Notes: generated from the sequence alone by a model not told the origin. A stretch of DNA of 64,000 nt from Bacteroidota bacterium (GCA_023433345.1 JAEZDA010000017.1:1-64000), one strand, 5' to 3'; counted from the stretch's first letter, positions 28,253-38,330 are shown. Numbers and translations: made by a program.

Positions 28253-31200
28253 ATGAACAATTGTTTAAGAAAAGGTTTCGATCGCCATTCACTTTTTGCT
28301 CCCGGTTTGCTGACATTTATCCTGTTGCTGTTCGCATCCATGTTAAATATTAACGCGCAAGACCATAAACCAACCAGAGCGGGAAAAATTCTTATTCCGG
28401 AAAACTACCAGCCGAAAGAGATCGCGGACATTTTTGCAAAAGGGGCTGTTACGTATGATGATATGAAGGATCGGGCAAAACATTTTAAATTCCTGCCAGG
28501 CCAGCTTGTAGTTGCTACCCGGCTTGACGTACAAAAGAAAGAGGTGAGAGCCCGCTTGAAGGAAATTTCATGGTCATCGGTGTTGGGAAACGACCAGCTG
28601 AAGGTGAACAGGCTTGTGTTAGCCCATGAACTCAGCTCCGGGCCCACTGTAGCCATTATTGTATTTGATCTTCCAGCCGGCCTGGATGTTTTTCAGGCAA
28701 TGAAGAATCTTGAAAGAGAAGAAAGAGTTTTATGGAGCTCGCCAAATTTTTATGTTGAGGGTGATCCTCGTGATTATACACCTAATGATCCGCGCTACAA
28801 TGAGCAGTATCATCATCCTTTAATGAAAAATAATCTTGCATGGGATATAACAAAGGGAAGTGCCAATGTTGTTGTAGCTGTTACTGACGACGGCGTGGAA
28901 ACAACTCACCTGGATCTTTCCGCAAACATCTGGACTAACCCCGGCGAAATTCCGGGCGATGGCATCGACAACGATAACAATGGGTATATTGATGATGTGA
29001 AGGGTTGGGATTTTGATAACAACAATAACAACCCTGACCCGAATGTAAGCAGCGATGACCATGGAACGCATGTGGCGGGGATCGTTGCTGCCAGGATGGA
29101 TAATTCTACCGGTGTATCGGGCGTTGCAGGAATGAGCAAGGTGATGGCGCTTCAGTTCTATGGCACGGGTGGTTCGTCATGGACTGCAGCCCTGGTTGCA
29201 GAAAGTTTCGCTTATGCTGTTGATAATGGTGCAAAGATCCTTAACACTAGTTATAATATCGATGGCTTTTCATCTGACCCGGTATTCATTGCCGGCGCAC
29301 AGTATGTTTTAGACAATGGGGTTTTGTATTTCAACTCTGCTGGCAATAACAATGAACTGAACCCTCCAAGGCAGGTAATAACACAATCATTGCTTGTAGC
29401 CAATACAACGCAAACGGATACACGAAGTTCGTCGAGCAATTATGGCAACGGCATCGACGTGTCTGCCCCGGGCACAAGCATTCTTTCAACGATTACCGGC
29501 GGAGCCTATGCTAATTTCAGCGGCACAAGTATGGCCACACCCGCTGCTGCAGGGGCTGCAGCCCTTATCTGGTCTGCTTTTCCGAATCTTAATTCATACC
29601 AGGTAGCTGCTCTTTTGTTGGCGAAGGCAGATGATATAAGCACTCAAAACCCTTCCATCCCCGGCCTGCTGGGAAGTGGAAGGGTGAACACCTTTGCAGC
29701 AATAACATCTGAACTCGCCGCTCCAAGAATAAAAGCAATTACGGGGCTTCCTGCCAATGGCGGCGGATCTCCTGATCCTGCAACGAATATCACTGTTGCT
29801 TACAACCAGGTAATGGACCCCGTAACGGTTAACAATCCAAATAATTTTGAATTGCGCGGTGCAGGCGTTAACAATACATTTAATGATGCAGATGATGTGA
29901 TCTACACACTCACTGCTGCGGCGCCTTACCGAATTGGAACAAATTTTCTTTCATATGCGGTGTCTGGCAGTTTGCCCTGCGGTAACTTTAAACTCACCAT
30001 TTTTTCCAACGGGCTAAAAAATCCTTTTGGAACTGCCTTGGATGGCGATGGAAACGGCACAGGTGGTGATAATTATGTTCACACTTTTTCAATTTCACAG
30101 GGATATTTTTTAGACGATGATGGTGATGGTTATGGCACGGGCAATCCCATATTTGGTCTCGGCTGCCAGCTTCCGCAGGGATACGCTGAAAATGGTGGTG
30201 ACTGTAATGACGCCGATCCGCTTGTTCATCCGGGAAGGCCCGAAATATGCAACGGTGTAGATGACAACTGTGATGGGCTTGTTGATTTCGTGTTGCAAGA
30301 TGGAGGCTCAATCACTTTCCAAAACAATGCTGCCATAAGTATTCCTACAACCGGTTCACCCGGTGTTGGATCTCTTTATCCCTCGGTGATATCCGTTAAC
30401 GGAGTAGTGGCTCCCGTTTACAATGTTTCAGTGAAACTAAAAAAATTGAATCATTCATGGGTGAATGACGTTGACATTTTGCTTGTTGGACCCGGTGGTG
30501 AGAAATTCATCATTTTGTCTGATGTAGGTTCATCATCTTCTGACCCGGTGAATGCAGACCTAACTCTCACCGACACTTCATCTATTTTATTAAATGCCAA
30601 TTCAACAATTGCAACCGGTATTTTTAAACCTTCTAATGTGGGAGCGACGGATGTGTTTCCTGCGCCTGCTCCGGCCGCGCCTTATAATTCGGCGGCGCCG
30701 GGTGGCTCCGCAACCTTTGCGAGTGTTTTCCGCGGAATAAATGCTAATGGAAATTGGAGCTTGTACGTGGTAGACGACGCCGGTTCTGATGGCGGCAGTA
30801 TCAGTGAGGGATGGGAGCTTGTGATTTCAACGCTGGCTTCGGCCTGTGCCTCACTGCCTGCTCCTGATGTATCGGTTACTCAGCCTACATGCCTTGTTGC
30901 AGGCTCGATAATAATTAATTCTCCCGTAGCAACCGGCAACACTTACAGCATCGGTGGCGCCTACCAATTGAGCCCCGTATTCAATGCTCTGCCGGATGGA
31001 GATTACCAGGTAACTGTAAAGGATGCACTTAACAATATATCCCCGGCCACTACTGTAACATTAACTACATCCGGAGGTGCAACATGGTTTCGGGATTTTG
31101 ATGATGATGGTTTTGGAACTGCAAACATTTCAATTGTGAGCTGCGTGCAGCCGGCAGGATATGTAACAAACAGTCTCGATTGCAACGACAATGATGATAC

Positions 31201-32866
31201 GGTTTATCCCGGCGCTCCTGAATTATGTGATGGAAAGGATAATGATTGCGACGGAAGCACTGATGAAAACATGGGCGCGGTTTGGTATGTGGACAATGAC
31301 GGAGATGGCTTCGGAAGCGATACGGGCTCAATTATTAATTGTACGCAGCCGGCAGGTTATGTAGCTAACAGTATTGATTGTGATGATAGCGATGATACGG
31401 TTTATCCTGGTGCCCCTGAACTGTGCGACGGCATTGACAATAATTGCGATGGCATCACTGACGGGACGCCGTCACTTCCGGTGGTGACAGGTTTGAGAAA
31501 TGCATGTGAATATGTAGGAACAGGGCAACCATTGTTGTTTGTGGCCAGCAGCATCGGCGCCGATAGTTATCAATGGACAGTTCCATCTACTGTAAATATT
31601 CTCTCGGGCCAGGGAACTGACAGTCTTACTGTAACGCTCCTTCCTGGCTTCACTGCTTTGGCCAATAAACAACTGAGGGTTATCGCAGCAAATGGTTGCG
31701 GAACTAGCGCCATGTATATTCATTACATGCTTGCGCAAGCCCCGGGTGCGATGGAACAAATTTCTGGTATTACCGAAACCTGCTCTCTTGCAGGCACTGG
31801 TGCAACAGCCTCCTACAGCATTCCTCCGGTGACAGGAGCTAACGGCTACGTATGGACGCTTCCCGCAGGTGCCAATATGGTTCAGAATAACGGAACCGAG
31901 GTGCTTATTTCCTTTAATGCAGGGTTTGTCGGTGGGGAAATAAGTGTGATCGCGGTTAATCCATGCGGGCAAAGCGTAAGGCCACGGAGGTTGATCTTAA
32001 CTGCCGGGGGTTCTCCCGTAAGCCAACCAGGCCTCATTAGAGGCAGCACCAACGCCTGCGTGCTCATGCCTACCGATGGTTCACCTGATGGAATTGAAAC
32101 GCTATATTCTGTTTCTCCCGTTAATGGCGCAACCGGCTATATTTGGACCGTTCCAACCGGTGCAGCAATTGTATCTCACCCGGCAGGTGCGGGGGTGAAT
32201 GACACGGTCATCTCCGTTCGCTTCACATCGGCTTTCGCAGGCGGACAAATTACTGTGGCTGCTATCGGGCAGTGCAGCCAAAGCGCACCCAGGGCACTCA
32301 CAATTAGCAGCGCATTGATACCTGGTACACCGGGCGCGATTTCGTCTACCATAGTGGAGGAATGTCCGAACAGGGTCTACAGGTATTCTGTAGTGGCTTA
32401 CAATACCAGTTATCATTATTGGACAGTTCCCCCGGGAGCTACAATTTTATCAGGCCAGGGAACATCGAGCATAGATGTAAATTTCAGTTTTGCGCCGGTT
32501 TCGGGCAACATCAGTGTAACTGCAATTAACGGTTGCGCGACCGGTAAAACACGAAGCCTCGGGGTGAGCATGACGAATTGTACTCCTCCGCTTCCTGTTG
32601 TATCATCGGCGGTGAAGGGCAATGAGGAGTTCGATATAGCTGTGTATCCCAACCCGAATAACGGTAACTTCCGGATCTTATCAAAAACGCGCTCATTAAT
32701 GATGATGAATCTAAAAGTTTTCGATTTATTCGGCAGAACGATCTGGCAAGGAAGGGTTTTGCCGGGAGAGCAGATCAATATTGGCAACAAGTTGCCGAAA
32801 GGAACCTACTTATTGCAGGTTGCTCAGGAGAACCAGGACAAAACAATAAGGATGATCATTCACTAA
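28253..32866 (+). CDS. Secreted subtilisin-like protease with MopE, P-domain and T9SS sorting domain
   Basis: 1537 residues. A signal peptide (about 1-36) and propeptide region are followed by an S8 peptidase with catalytic Asp212 (VTDDG), His270 (DHGTHVAG) and Ser426 (GTSMATP). Then a Big_5-like domain, a MopE-type metal-binding repeat (CNDADPLVHPG, CNGVDDNCDG), a proprotein-convertase P domain (WVNDVDILLVGPGG to GNWSLYVVDDAGSDGGS), two more MopE repeats (DCNDNDDTVYPGAPELCDG type) and several PKD-like modules with WTVP. The C-terminus YPNPNNGNFRI to GTYLLQV is a type A sorting domain for type IX secretion. It is likely a calcium-loaded extracellular or cell-surface protease. Confidence 0.9.
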   Translation: MNNCLRKGFDRHSLFAPGLLTFILLLFASMLNINAQDHKPTRAGKILIPENYQPKEIADIFAKGAVTYDDMKDRAKHFKFLPGQLVVATRLDVQKKEVRARLKEISWSSVLGNDQLKVNRLVLAHELSSGPTVAIIVFDLPAGLDVFQAMKNLEREERVLWSSPNFYVEGDPRDYTPNDPRYNEQYHHPLMKNNLAWDITKGSANVVVAVTDDGVETTHLDLSANIWTNPGEIPGDGIDNDNNGYIDDVKGWDFDNNNNNPDPNVSSDDHGTHVAGIVAARMDNSTGVSGVAGMSKVMALQFYGTGGSSWTAALVAESFAYAVDNGAKILNTSYNIDGFSSDPVFIAGAQYVLDNGVLYFNSAGNNNELNPPRQVITQSLLVANTTQTDTRSSSSNYGNGIDVSAPGTSILSTITGGAYANFSGTSMATPAAAGAAALIWSAFPNLNSYQVAALLLAKADDISTQNPSIPGLLGSGRVNTFAAITSELAAPRIKAITGLPANGGGSPDPATNITVAYNQVMDPVTVNNPNNFELRGAGVNNTFNDADDVIYTLTAAAPYRIGTNFLSYAVSGSLPCGNFKLTIFSNGLKNPFGTALDGDGNGTGGDNYVHTFSISQGYFLDDDGDGYGTGNPIFGLGCQLPQGYAENGGDCNDADPLVHPGRPEICNGVDDNCDGLVDFVLQDGGSITFQNNAAISIPTTGSPGVGSLYPSVISVNGVVAPVYNVSVKLKKLNHSWVNDVDILLVGPGGEKFIILSDVGSSSSDPVNADLTLTDTSSILLNANSTIATGIFKPSNVGATDVFPAPAPAAPYNSAAPGGSATFASVFRGINANGNWSLYVVDDAGSDGGSISEGWELVISTLASACASLPAPDVSVTQPTCLVAGSIIINSPVATGNTYSIGGAYQLSPVFNALPDGDYQVTVKDALNNISPATTVTLTTSGGATWFRDFDDDGFGTANISIVSCVQPAGYVTNSLDCNDNDDTVYPGAPELCDGKDNDCDGSTDENMGAVWYVDNDGDGFGSDTGSIINCTQPAGYVANSIDCDDSDDTVYPGAPELCDGIDNNCDGITDGTPSLPVVTGLRNACEYVGTGQPLLFVASSIGADSYQWTVPSTVNILSGQGTDSLTVTLLPGFTALANKQLRVIAANGCGTSAMYIHYMLAQAPGAMEQISGITETCSLAGTGATASYSIPPVTGANGYVWTLPAGANMVQNNGTEVLISFNAGFVGGEISVIAVNPCGQSVRPRRLILTAGGSPVSQPGLIRGSTNACVLMPTDGSPDGIETLYSVSPVNGATGYIWTVPTGAAIVSHPAGAGVNDTVISVRFTSAFAGGQITVAAIGQCSQSAPRALTISSALIPGTPGAISSTIVEECPNRVYRYSVVAYNTSYHYWTVPPGATILSGQGTSSIDVNFSFAPVSGNISVTAINGCATGKTRSLGVSMTNCTPPLPVVSSAVKGNEEFDIAVYPNPNNGNFRILSKTRSLMMMNLKVFDLFGRTIWQGRVLPGEQINIGNKLPKGTYLLQVAQENQDKTIRMIIH

Positions 32867-32887
32867 CAGATCATGCCGGTTAAAATA

Positions 32888-32920
32888 AAGGCTGCAGTGA
32901 TGAACTGCAGCCTTATTATT
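32888..32920. terminator. Strong hairpin terminator after the subtilase
   Basis: AAGGCTGCAGT (32888-32898) and ACTGCAGCCTT (32904-32914) are perfect 11-bp arms around GATGA, flanked by A-rich sequence on the left and ATTATTTTATTT on the right. It can terminate in both directions between the convergent protease and phytochrome genes. Confidence 0.85.
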
Positions 32921-32979
32921 TTATTTCGTTTATCCCTCAACGTTAGTGCCGGGATAGGAATATTCAATTTGGTCCGGCA

Positions 32980-35235
32980 CTATTTTAATGGAAAATGAAG
33001 TGTGAAAACTGCGCCTTCCCCGGATTTCCCTTCAGCAAAAATATCCCCTCCATGCATTTTCATGATCTTACGGCACATGGCAAGACCGATCCCGGACCCT
33101 TCGAATTCCCCTGTTTGATTGAGTTTACGGAAGATCTTAAAAACATCTTCATTGTATTTCGGATCAAAGCCCCGGCCATTGTCTGAAATGATAATGGTAT
33201 CAATCTCCCTGTCACGTTCGGTGGCCGGGATTCTCTCATGGTTAATTCGCACGTGTACTTTATCTCCCTTTTTTCGAAACTTTATTGCATTTCCCAAAAG
33301 GTTCACGAAGAGTTGTCTGATAAGGAAGGATATCCCTTTAATTGATGGAAGAGTACCAACTTCAAAGCTTACCTGGTGCAGGTCTTTTTCTTCCTGAAAG
33401 GTGTTCAGTACCTCGTTAATCAAGGAATTCATCGGAACCATTTCGAATTCGTCTCCCTGATGACGTAATTTACCAAGAGCGGTGAGATCGGATACCAGTT
33501 GCGACATGCGTTTTGCAGAATTATTCACCCGTTGGAGAGAATAAAGTGTATCCGGAGAAAGTTCATTAGGATCGGCTAACAACCGTGAGGTGAAAACCTG
33601 GATCTTTCTAAGCGGTTCTTTCAGATCATGAGTGCCGATCCAGTTAATATTTTCCAGCTCCGCATTTGACTGCTTTAGCTCTTCGGTAAGTTGTCTTTGA
33701 ACTGCTTCTTCTTCCGTGGTTAGAATAAGAGAAATATGTTTTTGTAATATTCCTGAATAAGTGTGCGCAGCTGTTATTTCGGCGGCCCTCCATGGGGTTG
33801 CTTTACACCGAATGGTCTCCTTCCAAAGTTCAAAAGATTTGCGCGGATGGAGTCCGGACTCATCTTTTACAATTGATTTTTCAGGGTCACCTCCCCAGTG
33901 AACTTCGTTAATGGTTTCACCTCTGAACCACATAACGCATGAATTTGCTTTGAAGGTTAACGTGTGGTAAATAATTCCTGAAGCGGAGTTGCAGTAGGAT
34001 GAAGCCGTTGGAAAATGGTGGGAAAGATGGTCCGTTTCAAAGGAACCAGATGGATGTGTTTCTCTCAACCATTCAGACAATTCCAATATCTCTTTCACGG
34101 AAGGAGTTTTTCCACTTGTATACACTTCCCCTTCCATTACAATGGAAACTCCGGAAGCTTTACAAAGATTCAATAGCCGGTGATCGGACGCGATCTCTGC
34201 AAGCGACTCACGGTTTGGCATAAACGAAATTCCGGTCAGCTTATCCAGGGCCTCGTGCATTTCAGTGCTTATTGCGTATGATTCTGCCTGCTCTCTGACT
34301 AATATTTGCGAGGTAAGAAAATGCCCCTGCAACTGAGCCTGCAACCTCGTGAGGTGACTGATATATTTATCGCTGTAATGATGGCAGGCAATCAAGCCCC
34401 ATAGTTTTCCGCCGTGCATAAGGGAAATGGTAAGCGTGGCTGTTACACCGATATTGTGCAAATATTCCAAATGAATAGGAGACACATTGCGCAATACACT
34501 TTTGCTAAGATCGAGCGATTCATTGCTGGCGGATTCAAGAGTGAGAATGGGAACCGGCGTGTAGATCACAGAAGGAATAAGTCGCAGGAGATTGATCTCA
34601 TATAATTTACGCGCCTGAACCGGGATATCTGTTTGCGGGTATCTGAGGCCGAAAAAGGCCTCGAGATGGGGCTCACGGGCTTCCGCAAATATTTCACCAC
34701 TATAATCTTCATGAAACCGGTAGATCATCACCCTGTCGTACCCGGTAAGTTTTTTCACTTCCTCTGCTACACGCTGGCAGAGTTCCTGCAGTGTTGCACT
34801 GTCTTGCATGAACTGCGCGAATGAAACGGCCTGGTCGAAAATGCCTAAGGAAGAAACAGCGGAATCTCCCGGCGAAGGCTCGATCTCCAGCAAAAAATAA
34901 GGGGCGTTGTAGTTTACTGTACAACTGAATGACTGGTCGCCAAGGTTGAAGAGAAAAGGCCTGTAGTTTGTAAGATTTTTATCTGGAACATGATCGGCAG
35001 GCTTTAGGTTTGCGAGTGAAGATATTTGCAGAGAACTCAGCCTGGTGTTCAACAAATCTTCCGGCTTCAGAGAAAGAAACATCTCTGTGTTTGCACTGCA
35101 AAACCTTATTATTCCATCTGCGTCCAAAGCTAAAAGGCAGCCATGGCTTTGTATGGAACCAGGAATGTGAATGGGCTCCTCATCGCAGTTTTGCAGGTCG
35201 ACGAGTTGCTTGTTTACAATATCCCTTAATAACAT
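32980..35235 (-). CDS. bphP: Bacteriophytochrome sensor histidine kinase
   Basis: 751 residues from the ATG at 35235; an upstream Met at 35292 would overlap bphO by 50 nt. Cys17 in NCDEEPIHIPGSIQSHG is the biliverdin-attachment position of bacteriophytochromes. PAS (about 20-110), GAF (about 130-300, with FGLRYPQTDIPVQARKLYEI), PHY (about 310-490), then HisKA (WIGTHDLKEPLRKIQ) and HATPase_c (NAIKFRKKG, DNGRGFD, GSGIGLAMCRKIM). It senses red/far-red light and signals by autophosphorylation. It is the third gene of an operon with its chromophore enzyme and a response regulator. Confidence 0.94.
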   Translation of the reverse strand: MLLRDIVNKQLVDLQNCDEEPIHIPGSIQSHGCLLALDADGIIRFCSANTEMFLSLKPEDLLNTRLSSLQISSLANLKPADHVPDKNLTNYRPFLFNLGDQSFSCTVNYNAPYFLLEIEPSPGDSAVSSLGIFDQAVSFAQFMQDSATLQELCQRVAEEVKKLTGYDRVMIYRFHEDYSGEIFAEAREPHLEAFFGLRYPQTDIPVQARKLYEINLLRLIPSVIYTPVPILTLESASNESLDLSKSVLRNVSPIHLEYLHNIGVTATLTISLMHGGKLWGLIACHHYSDKYISHLTRLQAQLQGHFLTSQILVREQAESYAISTEMHEALDKLTGISFMPNRESLAEIASDHRLLNLCKASGVSIVMEGEVYTSGKTPSVKEILELSEWLRETHPSGSFETDHLSHHFPTASSYCNSASGIIYHTLTFKANSCVMWFRGETINEVHWGGDPEKSIVKDESGLHPRKSFELWKETIRCKATPWRAAEITAAHTYSGILQKHISLILTTEEEAVQRQLTEELKQSNAELENINWIGTHDLKEPLRKIQVFTSRLLADPNELSPDTLYSLQRVNNSAKRMSQLVSDLTALGKLRHQGDEFEMVPMNSLINEVLNTFQEEKDLHQVSFEVGTLPSIKGISFLIRQLFVNLLGNAIKFRKKGDKVHVRINHERIPATERDREIDTIIISDNGRGFDPKYNEDVFKIFRKLNQTGEFEGSGIGLAMCRKIMKMHGGDIFAEGKSGEGAVFTLHFPLK

Positions 35236-35242
35236 GATTTGG

Positions 35243-35845
35243 TCAGGAGTTAAATGATTTTTGTATCTGTAAGAAAGCTTTGTTTGCACCATCTATCACA
35301 CTCTTTCGCGTGGCGGGTGTTTGCGCGTATTGGTCGAGAACCGCTAAAAATGATTTCCATTTCCTGCCTGTAGATTCTCCGTAACCGTTGAAGAATTGCG
35401 CAGATGTTTCAAATACATGAGGGGGCAAATGGCGCTGAAGGGATTTCAGAATTACGCGGCCGCCAAGAGTGGAGCCTTCAACAACATAATACCAGCCCAT
35501 TTGTTCCGCAACATTTAGGAGCTGAACATTATGATACGGTGTGGTATCCGGCAGAACTGAGCCCAGGTTTTTAAGGTCCTGTTCCAACCAGCTGAGTTTG
35601 CTTCTTTCCGAAAGGTCGGGCAGAAAATCGGCGATTGAAGGTGCAACTTGTTCTTCCGTGAACAAAATGAGGGAGTACATTTTCTCAAGGTACTCACGGT
35701 AATCCATAACCGAAATATCCGGATCAAGCAATTTTTTTGAGAGTGGTGTGTTTTCGAGCGCCGCATGTGCATCTGCGGTAGCTGATTTTAATTCGTTCAG
35801 AAAGTCGGCATCAGCCATTGACAAAGATTCTGCAGAAGAATTCAT
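35243..35845 (-). CDS. bphO: Biliverdin-producing heme oxygenase
   Basis: 200 residues. SATADAHAALENTPLSKKLL places the proximal heme ligand at His27; LGGRVILKSLQRHL and FFNGYGESTGRKWKSFL form the distal helix with the GxxxG-like glycines. The family opens heme to biliverdin, the chromophore of bacteriophytochromes. It lies 5 bp after the response regulator and 7 bp before bphP, so supply and use of the chromophore are coupled in one transcript. Confidence 0.93.
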   Translation of the reverse strand: MNSSAESLSMADADFLNELKSATADAHAALENTPLSKKLLDPDISVMDYREYLEKMYSLILFTEEQVAPSIADFLPDLSERSKLSWLEQDLKNLGSVLPDTTPYHNVQLLNVAEQMGWYYVVEGSTLGGRVILKSLQRHLPPHVFETSAQFFNGYGESTGRKWKSFLAVLDQYAQTPATRKSVIDGANKAFLQIQKSFNS

Positions 35846-35850
35846 TCGGT

Positions 35851-36285
35851 TTATTGAAAATGAAATTTATATGATGAAGGATCGTTCCAGTTAGTTGCGA
35901 GAAGGCCGGACAATACTTTTTCCATTGCCAAAAAGTCTTCCGGTTTACTTACAAACATATCCGCTCCAAGGTCTTTGCACCGCAATGCGGTTTCGCGATC
36001 GCGGGAAGTGGTAAACACAACAACAGGAGCAGGCTTCTTTTCTGCGCGGTTGCAAATTCTGTCGAGCACTTCAAAACCATCCATTACCGGCATATTTAAA
36101 TCTACAAAAATGAGATGCGGGTGTGGAGGAGGAGCTTCTAACAAGTGCAGGAGTTCAAATCCGTCCCGCGAGGTGTGAAGTTCATGTTCAGTGCCGATTT
36201 TTTTAAGGGTTTCTTCGAAAAAAAACAGGTCATCTATATCATCATCCACGTAAAAGATCGTGAGTTTATCGTCGGTAGTTTTCAT
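35851..36285 (-). CDS. Single-domain response regulator of the phytochrome operon
   Basis: 144 residues, a receiver domain only. FYVDDDIDDLFFFEE gives the acidic pocket, Asp62 in FVDLNMPVMDG the phosphorylation site, VVFTTSRD the Thr/Ser and VSKPED the Lys. No output domain. As first gene of the bphO-bphP operon it is the probable phosphorylation target of BphP. The output partner is not visible. Confidence 0.92.
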   Translation of the reverse strand: MKTTDDKLTIFYVDDDIDDLFFFEETLKKIGTEHELHTSRDGFELLHLLEAPPPHPHLIFVDLNMPVMDGFEVLDRICNRAEKKPAPVVVFTTSRDRETALRCKDLGADMFVSKPEDFLAMEKVLSGLLATNWNDPSSYKFHFQ

Positions 36286-36423
36286 GTATTCAAGTTTAGA
36301 CTGTTGCCGGTTCTTCCATAATTAAGCCAAAAGAACTTTTAGGCTGTTACCAGCCGTAAAATTTGTAAGAAAGGCATCTAATTTAAGAAAGTAATTGCAA
36401 ATGAGCGTTTTCCGAACATAAAA

Positions 36424-36447
36424 AAAGCTGTTCGGTTGAACAGCTTT
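36424..36447 (-). terminator. Terminator of the ribosomal protein/tsf operon
   Basis: AAAGCTGTTC (36424-36433) and GAACAGCTTT (36438-36447) pair perfectly around GGTT, with T-rich sequence following on both strands. It lies 20 bp beyond the tsf stop codon. Confidence 0.85.
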
Positions 36448-36467
36448 AATTTTTTATTCGAACTGAA

Positions 36468-37295
36468 TTATCCGAGAGCTACTCTTTTGAATTCAGTCAC
36501 TTTTAAATCAGCGTTTATGCCTTTGAGGTAGTCACCAACTGATTTGCTGTTATCTTTTACGAATGCCTGTGCAAGCAAAGTATTTTCTTTAAAGAATTTG
36601 TTCACTTTACCCATGGCGATCTTTTCAGCCATATCTGCAGGCTTGCCTTCCGCTTTTATTTGCTCGATGGCGATGTCTTTTTCACGTGCGATCATTTCAG
36701 GTGAGATCGCGCTTTCGTCTATAGCGAGAGGGTTCATTGCAGCGATCTGCATTGCCACATCCTTGCCTGCTTCTGCGTTTTCTGCGGTCAGACCAACAAG
36801 AACACCCATGCGGTTTGCACCGTGGATATAACTTGCTACGTATGGAGCTTCAACTCTTTCAAAGCGCGAGATACCGATCTTCTCACCGATTGAAGCGAGT
36901 TTATCGTTGATCATATCCACAACCTTTGCTCCGTTGATAGAAACTTCATTAAGTTCTTCAGCAGATTTCACATTGTTTTCAATTGCAGCATTAGCGATGC
37001 TTTCAGCGAAGGCAACAAAGTCTGCATTTTTGCTTACGAAATCAGTTTCGCAACTGATGCAAAGAACGATACCGGTTTTGTTGTCTGATGTGGTCTTTGC
37101 GAGAACCACACCTTCTTTAGCTTCACGGTCGCTGCGTTTTGCTGCAACTTTCTGGCCTTGTTTACGCAACCAGTCGATCGCTGCTTCAAAGTCGCCATTA
37201 CTTTCTGTAAGCGCTTTACGGCAATCGAGCATTCCTGCTCCTGTTGCCTGGCGTAGTTTATTTATATCTGCTGCTGTTATAGTTGCTGTGCTCAT
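36468..37295 (-). CDS. tsf: Elongation factor Ts
   Basis: 275 residues from the ATG at 37295; the longer frame adds an unconserved cysteine-rich stretch. UBA-like N-terminus INKLRQATGAGMLDCRKALT, then GIVLCISCETDFVSKNADF and IAAMNPLAIDESAISPEMIA, typical of EF-Ts. It exchanges GDP for GTP on EF-Tu. It follows rpsB by about 107 bp as in most bacteria, and ends the rplM-rpsI-rpsB-tsf cluster. Confidence 0.97.
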   Translation of the reverse strand: MSTATITAADINKLRQATGAGMLDCRKALTESNGDFEAAIDWLRKQGQKVAAKRSDREAKEGVVLAKTTSDNKTGIVLCISCETDFVSKNADFVAFAESIANAAIENNVKSAEELNEVSINGAKVVDMINDKLASIGEKIGISRFERVEAPYVASYIHGANRMGVLVGLTAENAEAGKDVAMQIAAMNPLAIDESAISPEMIAREKDIAIEQIKAEGKPADMAEKIAMGKVNKFFKENTLLAQAFVKDNSKSVGDYLKGINADLKVTEFKRVALG

Positions 37296-37402
37296 TTCAA
37301 TTCTGTTTAATGTTATTAAATATGCATTGCTGCATAGCGGTATGCCGGTGCAGTGAGTGACACAACAATGTTGATGCATGCACCTTGCCGGCGAACCATA
37401 AA

Positions 37403-38296
37403 TTATCTTCCTCCACCTGCAGGGCGGCGGCCACCTTGTCCCGCACTTGCCACACGACGTTTTGCAGGAGCTCCACCCGGTCCACGGCCTGGTGCACCAC
37501 GTCTTCCGCGATCTTCACCGCCATCAGCTCTTGATTCGAAGCGAGCCGCTTTTGCTTCAGCGCTCTCTTCCGTTTCACCCTGGTCTTCATCATCTTTATC
37601 TGCCTGGCGTTCCTGTAAACCTTCGGCGATTGCTGCAGCGATATAGTTTACAACGATGGCGATGGATTTTGTTGCATCATCATTTGAAGGGATCGCAAAA
37701 TCAACCTTGTTTGGGTCGCAGTTGGTATCAACCATTCCGAATGTGGTGATGTTAAGGCGTTTTGCTTCAGACAAAGCGATGTGCTCGTGGCCGATATCAA
37801 CCATGAACAAGGCTGCAGGCACGCGGCTGATCTGGGAGATACCGCCGAGTACTTTTTCCATTTTGTCTTTATCACGCGTTAAGGTAAGGCGCTCTTTTTT
37901 GGTAAGGCTTTCAGCGCTTCCGTCGTTAAGCATTTTTTCGATGCTCTGCATTTTCTTCACGCTCTTGCGAACGGTGTTGAAATTAGTAAGCATACCACCA
38001 AGCCAGCGCTCGGTAACGAAAGGCATGTTCACTCTTTTCGCTGCTTCCTGAACGATCTCTTTCGCCTGCTTTTTTGTAGCAACGAACATGATCTTCTTAC
38101 CACTGCGTGCGATAGCTTTCAGGGCAGCTGCAGTTTCCTGCATACCTTCAACAGTTTTGTTGAGGTCGATGATATGAATACCTTTCTTCTCAGCGAAGAT
38201 GTAAGGAAGCATCTTTGGGTTCCATTTCTTCTTCAGGTGACCGAAGTGAACACCTGCTTCGAGAAGTTGTTGTTGTAAGGAAGTGTTATTTTCCAT
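37403..38296 (-). CDS. rpsB: 30S ribosomal protein S2 with Gly/Arg-rich tail
   Basis: 297 residues. LLEAGVHFGHLKKKWNPKML, FVATKKQAKEIVQEAAKR, ERWLGGMLTNFNTVRKS and VDTNCDPNKVDFAIPSNDDA are S2. A typical S2 is 230-250 residues; here about 60 more follow, acidic (DKDDEDQGETEESAEA) then Gly/Arg-rich (RGRRGAPGRGPGG, GGRRPAGGGR). The tail probably lies on the ribosome surface or contacts RNA. It is 111 bp downstream of rpsI. Confidence 0.97.
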   Translation of the reverse strand: MENNTSLQQQLLEAGVHFGHLKKKWNPKMLPYIFAEKKGIHIIDLNKTVEGMQETAAALKAIARSGKKIMFVATKKQAKEIVQEAAKRVNMPFVTERWLGGMLTNFNTVRKSVKKMQSIEKMLNDGSAESLTKKERLTLTRDKDKMEKVLGGISQISRVPAALFMVDIGHEHIALSEAKRLNITTFGMVDTNCDPNKVDFAIPSNDDATKSIAIVVNYIAAAIAEGLQERQADKDDEDQGETEESAEAKAARFESRADGGEDRGRRGAPGRGPGGAPAKRRVASAGQGGRRPAGGGR

Positions 38297-38330
38297 TTTT
38301 TATTTTTGATTTCGCCACCGGTTTTCGTTT

